Shown: piece after piece, positions 13,876 through 24,500 of the stretch
How the letters are laid out: every line of letters starts with the position of its first letter
Numbering within the stretch: the stretch's first letter is position 1
NCBI GenBank assembly: GCA_002452095.1
Contig: DKEG01000051.1
Span: 27,114 to 52,409 of the forward strand
From: Bacteroidales bacterium UBA6828
GTDB taxonomy: Bacteria; Bacteroidota; Bacteroidia; Bacteroidales; Paludibacteraceae
DNA: 25,296 nt
Reading direction: 5' to 3'
Program-made: the position numbers and the translations under genes
The notes under the pieces: generated by a model
The model's input: only the letters and a program-made list of their open reading frames with translations
Databases searched by the model: none
What the model was told of the DNA's origin: nothing

Positions 13876-15228
13876 ATGGACACATTATTTACATCAAAAG
13901 ACATTGAGCAACTGGAGGCACACGGCATCTCGCTCGAGAAAGCCGAACAGCAGATGGAGCATTTCCGCACGGGCTTCCCCGCATTGGACATCGTGGCACC
14001 CGCTTCGACCCGGAAAGGCAAAGGTATCCTTGCGCCCACCCGCAAGCAGCAGGAAGAGTACATCAATGCATGGCAGCAGTATCTTGCCGAGAATCACAAA
14101 ATCCTGAAGTTTGTACCCGCCAGCGGTGCGGCAAGCCGAATGTTCAAGAACCTGTTTCAGTATCTCGAGGACGGGGTGGAGACCGAGTTTGTCCGGACTT
14201 TTCTGACCCATATTGATGATTTCGCTTTTGGCAGCGAACTGGCAGGTCTGACAGGACAAGAGGCGGTGCGTCATCTGCTTTACGATATGCACTATGGCGA
14301 CTTGCCCAAGGGATTGCTGCTATTCCATAAATACCGCGACGACGCACGCACACCGGTGTTGGAACATTTGGTAGAAGGCGCATTGTATGCGGCAAGCAAC
14401 GGGGTAGCGGCACTGCATTTTACGGTTTCGCACCAGCATCTGCCGCTATTCCGCCAGCATATTGCCGAGCATCTGCAGAAATATCAAGAGAAATACGGTG
14501 TGCGCTACGACATCTCGTTCTCGGAGCAAATGCCCTCTACCGACACACTCGCAGCCAATGCCGACGGTACGCCTTTCCGCGACAAGGATGGCAAACTGCT
14601 TTTCCGCCCGGGCGGACACGGAGCACTGATAGAGAACCTCAACCGGCAAGACGCTGATATCGTGTTTATCAAGAATATCGATAATGTGGTGCCAGACCGC
14701 TTGAAGAAAGATACGGTGCATTACAAACAGGTGCTCGCGGGCGTACTGGTTACGGAGCAGAAACGTATCTTCGAGCGTCTGCAAGACCCGACTCTGTCCG
14801 ATGAGGAGCGTGCGCGGCTCAACCGCCCGATCCGTGTCTGCGGCGTGGTGAAGAACACGGGTGAACCCGGTGGCGGACCGTTCCTTGTGCGCGATGCCGA
14901 TGGCTCTATATCCTACCAGATATTGGAGTCGAGCCAGATCAACGACCCCGAACTGATGGCAAAATCCACCCATTTCAATCCGGTGGATCTGGTGTGCGCC
15001 ATTTGCGATTATCAGGGCAATAAGTTCCACTTGCCCGACTATGTGGATCCGCAGACGGGCTTTATCTCCCATAAGTCGAAAGACGGCAAGGAACTGCTGG
15101 CACTGGAGTTGCCCGGATTGTGGAACGGAGCGATGGCACACTGGAATACGATCTTTGTGGAAGTCCCCGTTTCAACGTTCAACCCTGTCAAGACGGTGAA
15201 CGACCTTCTTCGCCCGCAACATCAGTAA
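13876..15228 (+). CDS. DUF4301 family protein
   Basis: The 450-aa protein begins MDTLFTSKDIEQLEAHGISL and contains KFVPASGAASRMFKNLF (about residues 79-95), a signature I associate with DUF4301, a Bacteroidota family of unknown function. Other conserved-looking segments are FRPGGHGALIENLN, VFIKNIDNVVPDRLK and CGVVKNTGEPGGGPFLV. The GGHGAL and GEPGGGPF loops and the ASGAASRM motif look like nucleotide- or phosphate-binding elements of a nucleotidyltransferase-like fold, but no reaction is established. The ATG at 13876 is chosen because the promoter -7 element ends at 13857. A strong terminator follows. Function not recognised. Confidence 0.85.
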   Translation: MDTLFTSKDIEQLEAHGISLEKAEQQMEHFRTGFPALDIVAPASTRKGKGILAPTRKQQEEYINAWQQYLAENHKILKFVPASGAASRMFKNLFQYLEDGVETEFVRTFLTHIDDFAFGSELAGLTGQEAVRHLLYDMHYGDLPKGLLLFHKYRDDARTPVLEHLVEGALYAASNGVAALHFTVSHQHLPLFRQHIAEHLQKYQEKYGVRYDISFSEQMPSTDTLAANADGTPFRDKDGKLLFRPGGHGALIENLNRQDADIVFIKNIDNVVPDRLKKDTVHYKQVLAGVLVTEQKRIFERLQDPTLSDEERARLNRPIRVCGVVKNTGEPGGGPFLVRDADGSISYQILESSQINDPELMAKSTHFNPVDLVCAICDYQGNKFHLPDYVDPQTGFISHKSKDGKELLALELPGLWNGAMAHWNTIFVEVPVSTFNPVKTVNDLLRPQHQ

Positions 15229-15271
15229 ATTTGCCCCGAAACATTCATAAAGCAGTATAGCAGAAACATAC

Positions 15272-15311
15272 AAAAAGGTCGCCGGACATTGCGTTTGGCG
15301 ACCTTTTCTTT
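15272..15311 (+). terminator. Terminator after the DUF4301 gene
   Basis: AAAAGGTCGCC (15273-15283) pairs perfectly with GGCGACCTTTT (15297-15307) around a 13-nt loop, followed by a short T-rich tail. The A-run on the other side makes it potentially bidirectional. Confidence 0.85.
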
Positions 15312-15322
15312 ACCCTGCCTTA

Positions 15323-15354
15323 TGCCATCAGGTCTATGTGATTCGTACGTGATT
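15323..15354. repeat. Dispersed 32-bp repeat, copy 1
   Basis: The unit begins TGCCATCAGGTCTATGT and continues with ATTCGTAnGTGATT. It matches copy 2 (25194-25225) at 30 of 32 positions in the same orientation. The two copies lie on either side of the giant surface-protein gene. Confidence 0.8.
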
Positions 15355-15465
15355 AGGCGGTTTTTGCTTGTATTTCAGCAGGTTATCTATTGCACATTCC
15401 GGCATATATCCGTTTAATTTGTTACAACAACCTGATTAACAACTAATTAACCGCACCTACCCATA

Positions 15466-15504
15466 CAAAAAGGGCTGCCCGATAACACGTATCAGACAGC
15501 CCTT
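15466..15504 (-). terminator. Terminator of the giant surface-protein gene
   Basis: AAGGGCTG (15470-15477) pairs with CAGCCCTT (15497-15504), with partial pairing continuing inward; on the minus strand it ends in TTTTT. It lies 29 bp past the stop codon. The core resembles the terminator at 6003-6034. Confidence 0.8.
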
Positions 15505-15533
15505 CATTAAAGGCTATGTGTAAAAACCAATCG

Positions 15534-18500
15534 CTATGGAACGACTATCAGTTTGCCCGATGCAATACGCTGTTTCTCGTTGAGGAAGAATACGTAGAAA
15601 TAGATGTTGTTCGGATCTAACGTGAAAATTGTACCGGAACCCGGGTCGGTTATATTGAGCAGCCGCTCCTGCCCACTTGCCTCGGTAACGATCTCGACAT
15701 CGTTGGGGTCAGCCACCGGCAGTTTCTCCAAAGCGATACGGTGTCCGTACATATCGTACAAGCCGAACGACACATCCTTACGGAGCGTACCGACCAAAAT
15801 CTGCGTGGAGCCGGCAAGGCGTTTTACCAGCACATCATTAGCGGTTGGCGTGAGGGCATCATTGAGTTCGGACTGCGCAAACCAGATATAGTAACGGCGC
15901 GTTTCGCCCGACTGGGATGTACAGGAGATGATGCACGTATCGCCCACGGACGCTTCCTTGACACTGATCTCGGCGAAAGGCGACAGTGCCTCCGCTGTAA
16001 CCTTCGGTGCGGTCATACCCTCCACTATATAATAGGTGTAGAAATCCTGCTCGGGGTCGAAATCCGCCAATTCAACATCATCGAAATAAATCATACTGAC
16101 GGAGTTGTCGGTATCGGTCAGCACGGTCTGGTGGATAAGATAGGTCAACATGGTGCCGTCCTGCGCCGTAACGGTAATGAGGATAGTACCCGCATTGTCG
16201 ATAGACGCTTCTGCGTGTGCCTGTTCGTCGGAAAGCGTGTACGAGATTTCCTGCAAGCCCGCAAAGTCGGCTATGGTAGAACCCACCGGATACGCAAGTG
16301 TGTATTCGACAGAGTCGCTGCGGAAGCCCTCCAACAAGTTGCCGCGCACATAGATGGCAGCAAGCGTAGCATCACCGTTCTTGGCAAAAGAGAACGTAAT
16401 GGTATAAGCGCACTGGTCGATACCGTTGGGGGCTGTAACCAACAGAGTAACCATCTGTTCGCCGTTGGGGAGCAGTTCGGGGGCGGATTGCTCCACAGTC
16501 TGTTCCTCTTCCGCTTTCACAGGCGTAATGGTCGGCAATGTAGTCTGTCCGTATGGAATAGTAACGGCATAGTCGTAGTGTGCAGGGGCGAAATCAATAG
16601 TCAGACCATCGCCCAACTCGATATTCTGCAAGTTGGCATTCGCCGATTTGACACGCTCGAAAACAAGGGTATAGGTTGCCTGCGAGAGGTCTTCCGCCGT
16701 AACTTTTACAAAGACGGTATCGGCATCGGTAGTGATTTCCACCTGCTGGGCATCCTCTTTCTTCTGCACCGTCACCAATGGGATATTGACCGTTTCCATA
16801 GGCAGATTGACCTTGTAGGAGAACCGCTCGGAGTCAAAGTCGGAAAGGCTCTTGCCTGCCACATAAATCATATCGAGGGTAGTCTCATCAGAGAGTGCCA
16901 TCGGATAATGGATGATATAGGTACGGCTTGCGCCATTGCCTGCTATTACCTCAATCTCAGTTTTGACACCCAGCGACTTGGCAGCCATCGTCTCGGCGGT
17001 TTGCGAGACACTGACCGTCTGGTAGCGGTCGCCCTGCAAAGGATAAACCGACGGCACCTCGGTAGCATTGGCGGGAACGGTGTACCAATACTCGGTGGTG
17101 GTTGCCGCAAAGTCTGCCAGCGGTTTCTCGTCGATATAAATCATCTGAAGGGTATCAACCGCAGACTGCTGAATGGAGTATGCCACGGTGTAGTAGTTGC
17201 TGCGTCCGCTCTCCGAGGTAACGACCAACTGACGCACCAGGTTGCGGTCGGTATGCTGGAGCGTGTCGATACGGACAGTCTGCCATTCGTCGGCATTTGT
17301 CCAAGCCAACTCGGGGAAGGCGGTCGTACCGACAGGGAGCGAGAGGACATAATAGAACGTGCGCGGAACGAAGCCCTCAACCGGCACCTCGTCGGCATAA
17401 ATCATCTGCAGCGTATCGGCATCGGACTTGCTGAATGCAAAAGCCACGGTGTAGGTAGCGCGGGTAATACCATCCTCGGCAAGAACGCTGATAGTAGCAT
17501 AATTATCACTGATGTCTGTCATTACTTGTTGCCCTGTCTCGGCTTTCTGCGCAACGACCTCCGGCAATGAATGAACGCCGATGGGGAGCGTAACAGGATA
17601 GTAGTAAGTTCCCGTAGCGAAAGCAGGGAGCGAATCCCCGTCAAGGTAAATCATCGCCAAGTCGGCATTTGCAGAAAGCGGCACGACAAAATCAAGCGTA
17701 TAGCGGTTGGTAGTGGTACCATCAGCAGCCGTAACATCGAGATAGACTGTCATACCCTCAATCGTAGTGCTAACCGATTGTCCGTCCACACGCAGCGAAG
17801 CCGACACCTCGGGCAGCAGAGTGCTACCTGCGGGGAGATTGATCTGATAGACATTCTGCATGGACGAGAACGAGAGACGCGGGTTGAGCGAAGGTTCAAA
17901 CTCGCTGAATGTATGCCCGTTGAGCAGGATATTTGCCAAGGTGGCATCGTCAGACAAAGTCTCTTTGAACACCTCGACGATATAATCCTGCGTAGTTACA
18001 CCGTCTTGCGCCACCACATGGAGAATATATTCCGAGTCTCCTGCTTGGGAAGCAATACGGGTAACCGTTTGGAAATTATCTTCGGAAGTCCACTCAATGT
18101 CAGGCTCGCCTTCAGTACGAACCGAATAGTAGTGCCGTCCTGCCTCAAAATGGGAAACAGGTACGCCATTGACGATGATACCCGTCAGGTCGGCATTATG
18201 GCTCGGCTCGGCTTGTACCAGCACCGAATACTCGCTTATGTGCCCGTCCTCGGAGGTAACGGTCAGGTAGGTATTGCTGCCAAGACGACCGGCAGTGAGT
18301 TCCACCGACTGCGCCTCGTCCCCTGTGATATACGTCAGCGACGGCATCTGCGGTTCTGCTATTTTAACCGCAGGTGCAGGCAGCGTAACAGTATATTGCA
18401 GCGTAGCAGGGTTGAAACCGCTAATCTCCGTATTATCCAAGCGGATAGACCGCAGCAGACTATTGCCTGACAGCACCGGTTTTACGCTTATCGTATAAGG

Positions 18501-21500
18501 GGTACTTTCTGTGCCGTCTTCGGCGATGACGCAAAGGGTGTACGTATTGTTATCCGTATCAAGGCTGACACGCACCTGCTGCGCCTCCTCGGCTTTCTGC
18601 ACATCGATATGAAGCATCGTGTCAGTACGGATAGTATAGGACGATACTGCAGGGTCGAAATCCGAGTATGATTTACCGTCTAATAGAATGGCCGCCAAAC
18701 GGGTATTCGACGACAGGTCGGTGGGATAGGTCAGCGTATAGGTGTGCTGCTCCGTACCGAACACCTGCCATTGCATACGCTCGGCTGTCTGAACGAAGAC
18801 AACCGAGTCTTGTTCGTTGGCACGCACGAATGTAACCAGATCGGGACGCTCTGCGGTATAGTCATATTTATCCACGGCAAAATCGCTCGGGATATTGCCA
18901 TTGAGAGCTATCTCGGAGAGTTGCCCTGTGGTGGTAACAACCGGTTTTTGGAGCATAACGGTGTAGGTACCCTTTGCACCGTTCTCGGCGGTAACCGACA
19001 AAGTGGCTTTCTCTGCTCCGAAGACAGCATACACGGTCTGCCCGTCTGTCTGCTTGGCAAAAGCGATTGTAGGCATAGAAGCCGCTGCGATGGTGTAGTC
19101 GCGTGTATCAGGGTCAAAATCCGTTACGCCCGACAGGTTTGCCAACGTGGTGTCGTCCGACAAGTCGGTAACAAAACGAATGGTATAGACCCTGCTCTCG
19201 CCCGTTTCCGGAGCAACCGTGATAGTCAGCACAGAGTCCGCATACGACGTGGTAACGGTTTGCAGACTGCTCATCGGATGCGGGAACACAGAGGGCAAAT
19301 GGCGGGTCGTAGAAGCGAGATGGACGGTATAGTCTGTTTTTTCCGGAGCAAAACCCTGTATCGTATCACCGTCCAGCAACAGCGCACGAAGCATATTGCG
19401 CGTATCCAACGGACGGCGCACCTGTAAGGTGTAGGCGGTAGAAGTGCCGTCCTCCGCATAGTTGGTGATAGTGGCACGACGAATGCCGTAGTTGCCGCTT
19501 TGCGTCTCGGGTTGCCATACTACGTTTTGTGCCTGGTCGGATACCTCACCGGTGAAAGCGAGTTCGGGGATGGCGGTGTATTCTGGGTCGGTGAGTGTGG
19601 CGGTGAAGGCGTTGCCCTTGAGCGAGGCGGGAGCATTATTAACGCGCAGACTCTTGAGGGTGCTGTTATAAGAGAGACGGAGGTAGTCTACATATAGTTT
19701 GGCTGTGTGTCCTGATTTCGGGTATTTGCCGCTGGCATCAATAATGACGTCCATTCCCGACACGCTGACACCGTCAGTACCTAGGGCAAGAGTGTGGTCT
19801 GCATAGGTGTTGCTTGTAGTTGTCTGGCGGTGGTCAAAAACATGTTCGTTGCCTTCGCTGTCGAAAAATTTGAAACGGAATAATGCGCCGTCTCCCGCCT
19901 TGTCGGTATATTTGTAGTTGATAGTGGCAGCGTCCGGTGTGTTGTGAAAGCCGATGAAACCGGACGGCGTAACTGTTGACCCGCTGGCTACATTGAGCGA
20001 AACAGTCATATCGGCGAGGTTTATGACAGCAGGCACCGAACCCCCTGCTGCCCATACATACCAAGTCTGCAGGAGGACTGCCGATGCATTCTCTTTCTTC
20101 ACTCCATCTTGGATACTTTCGGCTCCGATGGTATTCTTATAGTCACCGGGTGCGTTCCATTCAGAAGGCTTATCTGATTTGGATGTGGCAGTCTGTGTCC
20201 ATACTGTAAACTCGCCGTTTGGAATGATGTCTTTTGGGTAGTGGAAGAAAATAGTATATGTATTGGATTGGTTGCCGGCAGTGACTGTGGCTTTCCAATG
20301 TTGTGTATCTATTTCATCGACAATGACTTCAACACCTTTTTCTTTTGTGGTAACGATGCGGGGTGTCGTGGTCGTGGTACGATTACAAACGTACGTAAAC
20401 CTATTTTTGTCAAAATCCGCCAGCGGCGTACCATCTATTGTTATTCCCTCCAATACCGCAGGGTTCTGCGTCTCTAATTGCGGGGTGAGCGTATAGACGT
20501 GGTCTGCCTCATCGGGACGGTTGGAACGCACGGTGATGATGGTCGGGTGATATATTCCACCCGGCTGCACCCAAACGGTCTGCTCGTCAAATGCCTTGGT
20601 ATAATCCACCGTCAGCGTACGTGTCCCATACGGCAGAGATACCGCCAAGTTGCTCGCGTTCACATCCAAAATCTCACCCGTTTCCACAATACGCAACGTG
20701 TCTAATACATTTTTCCTCTGCGAAAGGCTGTCTTTGAACAGAATACTGTACGTGCGTCGGTCGCCGTTCTCAGCCGTAACAATAATCTCCGTTTTCTGCC
20801 CAAGCGGACGGGAGATAACCTCTATCTGCTGCTCGGCTTCGGCTTTCTCGTACACCACCTCGGAAGCCGCCTTGGTCTGATAGGGCAGCCATACGGTGTA
20901 GTCGGTAGTTTCGGGCGCAAAAGTAATCTCTGCCACCTCTGAATTGAGATACATATCTTTCAACGCCACATTGTCCGATTTGCGCACGGGGAAAGCAATC
21001 GTATAGTCGTTGCTTGTCTTGCCATCGGCTGCCACCACGTGGATTCGGGTCGTACCGTTTACTGCACTGAAATACGTGGTAATGGTTTGGTTCGGCAACT
21101 GCCCGACCGCAAACACATTCGGCACAACACGCGTACGCCAAGCGAGTGTATCGGTATAGGCAAAGCGCGTCGGTTCGAAATCCGCTATCGAAACACCGTC
21201 GATACGAATATCGCCCAGCAAAGCATTATCCGACATCACACGGGTATAATGGATGGTGTAAGTCTTGCTCGTCCCGCTCTCTGCACGCACCAGCACTTGC
21301 TGCTGGTCAGCCGTTGTATTCGCCACAAGGATACTTTGTCCCTCGCGCGCGGTATATATAAGGTGTGGCAATTCCGCACCGTCTTCCAAGGTGAGCGTAT
21401 AGTCCGCTTGGTCGGGATCGAAAGCCAGCGTTTTACCTACTACCTGCAAGTCCAGCAAACGTGCATCATCATATTTCGCGATACGGAACGACACAGTGTA

Positions 21501-24500
21501 AGTGGTTTCTGTACCCGACGGAGCCACTATGGTAATAGCCGTTGTGTTGGGTGCTGACTGACCGAAATAGATTACTTGTGCGTCACTGTTTTTCTCGAAT
21601 GACACCACGGGTAGCGCACTGCCGGCGGGCAGATCGATAGTATAGCCGGTGGTTGCAGGGGTATATGCCGCCAGCGGCGTACCGTCAATCAGAATAGCCT
21701 TCAACGTGCAGTCGGCAGAAACCTGCTTTTGGAAATGCAAGGTATAAGTGGTATGTTCTTCGCCTGCTTGTACGTAGAGCATTACATCCTCGCCGTTACG
21801 TAGCACCTGCACCGTGCGTCCGCTTGCCGTTTGGTAGGTTATCTCGGGCAGAGTATCGGTATAGGGAATGGTATATTCGGTAGTTGCGGGAGCAAAATCT
21901 GCCAGTGCCACGCCGTCCAATAAAATAGCATCAAGCGACACAGCCGCCGAAGCGGTTGCCGTGAATGTAATCGAATAGGTATTGGCTGCCCCGCTCTCGG
22001 GGGTAACGCGAATCCGCGCCACACCCGCTGCATACGGCGCAGTAATCGTAACCTGCTGCCCTGTCTCTTTGTCCACCGTTATACGCGGGCAGGTAGCCGA
22101 AGTGAGCGGCACGGAATAGGTCAGTGTATTCTTGTCAAAACCATCCAGAGGCTGCCCGTCCAAATAAATCATACGCAAGAAAGCATTCTCCGACTTCTGG
22201 ATGATAAACGTGATTGTGTAGGTACGTTTGTCGCCGCTTTCTGCGGTTACAGTTATCGTATGAACCGTATTCTCGCACATACTCAGCACTTTCTGCCCCG
22301 CCTCGGCTTTGTCAAACGTAACCGCAGGAATAGTGCTAACCCCTTCAGGGAGCGTATAGGTATAGTCAAGCGTATCCGCATTGAAGCCCGCCAGCGGAGT
22401 GCCTGCCACATAAATCATTTTGAGGGCGGTATTGCTCGACGTTGCAACACGGAAATGGATGATATATGTCTGCGCCGCACCGCTCTGAGGACGGACGGTT
22501 ATCTTGTAATCATCTTCCACGTTACTGCCCGATCGCACCGTAATCGTCTGATATTCATCATTCGGCGTATAGGTAACCACCGGTTGTTTGGTCGTACCTT
22601 GCGGGAGATTGACGGTGTATTCGAGTTGGTTCTTGTCAAAACCCGCCAATTCCTCACCATCCAAATAAATCATACGCAGCGTTGCATCAGTGGCTTGCAG
22701 AACAGAGAAAGTGATTTGATATACCGTGGTATTGCCATTGCCTGCCGCCACCACAATACGGGTCGTCCCGTTTACGCCACCCGACATAATTGTAACCGTC
22801 TCATACTCATCGCCTTTGATCGGCTCTATGGTGGGCAGTTCGGTCGTGCCTATCGGGAGCGAATAGGTGTATTCGGTCTTGTCGGGCGCAAAACCGGGCA
22901 ACTCCACCCCACCGATACGGATACCCGCCAATGTGGAAATCTCCGACTTGATCGTACTGAAAACAATCTTATAAACCGTCTGGTCACCGCTCGCCGCCGT
23001 TACGGTTACACGCGTAGTGCCGTCCAAGCCTCCCTCGGCGATACTTACCGTCTGGTATTCGTCCCCCAACTCGTAGGTAATCTTCGGCAGAGCCGTCGTA
23101 CCCATCGGCAGCGTTACATAATAAGTAAGGTTATCGGGCGCAAAATCAGTGATGTACCCGCCTTCCACCTGCAAGTTTTTGAGGTATGAATAGGTGGAAG
23201 CCTCCAAACGGATATTCAGTTTGTAGGTCTTTGGCACCTGGTTACCGGGCGTGGTAACGGCTATTTGGTACGTTCCGCCGTCTATCTTGGCGGGAGGGTT
23301 ATATTTGATGGTCTGCGCCCCGTCGGGATACGCCGATACCGCTTTTACGGTCGGCATCTGGGTCGTGCCGGTAGGCAGCGAGACGCGGTAGATGGTCTGC
23401 GACGGGATAAAGCCCGGTATCGACTTGCCATTTACCAAAATATCTTTCAGTGTGTTATCCGCCAGTTCCGCCACATGGAAATTCAGCGTATAGGTCGCCG
23501 TGGTTTGTTTGTCGGCTGCCGTAACCTTGATAACCGCCCGCCCTGTTGTGCCGGTCGGCTGCGTTATCTCTATCGTCTGTGCGTCCTCCTGTCCCTCGGC
23601 GGAAACAACGGGCGTGGCGGTAGTACCATAAGGCAACGCCACCTGATAAGTATAGGTGTTGGCATTAAAATTCTCTATACTCGTGCCGTTCACCATAATA
23701 TCGGCGAGTTTGGAGTTCTTGCTCGCCTCCCGCACAAACTTTATTTTATAGGTCTTACTCTTGTTGCCGTCATCCGAACGCACGGTTATAGTCGTCGGCG
23801 CACCATCAATTGCACCCTCTTGGATACTTATCTCCTTGCCGGACAACACACGACCCGCAAAAGAAGCAACATTACCACGTGCATTCGTCAGCGAACCTAT
23901 GCCGCGGCGGGCCTCTATCTTAGGCATCGTGGTGGCTGTGCGTCCGAGAGAATAAGTCTGCTCTTCGCTGCTCGACGGGTCAAAACCTTTCCATTCCTTA
24001 TCATCAATATAGAGTTTCTGAATATCCGCCGAATAAATCAACTCCACATCGTCCACATACAGCGAGTTCCCGTCGTACAACCCGCTGTTAGCGCGGAAGT
24101 TCGGATAGTTGCTCGCCGAGAAGATGATGTTCATCATCGTCGGCACATCGCTGTTCATATAATATATAGGTACGCGGATATTGGTCCAGTCGCCGTACTC
24201 TTTCTTCTCGCGCCACATACCCTCGGCTATCTGATTGGCTTTCTGGTCTGTACCACACTCGTTGCCGTCCAACGCTTGACGCACGTCGCTCTCCTCGTTG
24301 GTCTTGCTCACCGATGTACATTTGCCGTTCTTGCCCTTGTACTTGCTGCTTTTGGCAGTCCCTGACCATGCATAGTACAGCAGATAGAAATCCTCGCGCG
24401 TCACATTCGAACCCGTACGTTTTATCCATACCGACATCGTGTCCGGACGGAATGTCCAACTCACACCGCCTTCCGTACCTGCTGTGGCCTCGCCCACGGA

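Larger units (their letters stand above)
15229..15533. other. Intergenic region with two terminators and a repeat copy
   Basis: This 305-bp gap between convergent genes holds the DUF4301 terminator (15272-15311), one copy of the 32-bp dispersed repeat (15323-15354), about 110 bp of AT-rich DNA without recognisable signals, and the terminator of the giant gene (15466-15504). No coding region is supported. Confidence 0.7.

Noticed and set aside
17570..18470. Long + strand open frames opposite the giant gene (also near 15741-17570 and 23265-24365)
   Set aside because: These are frame shadows of a repetitive coding sequence with regular codon use; none shows a domain, promoter or plausible start.
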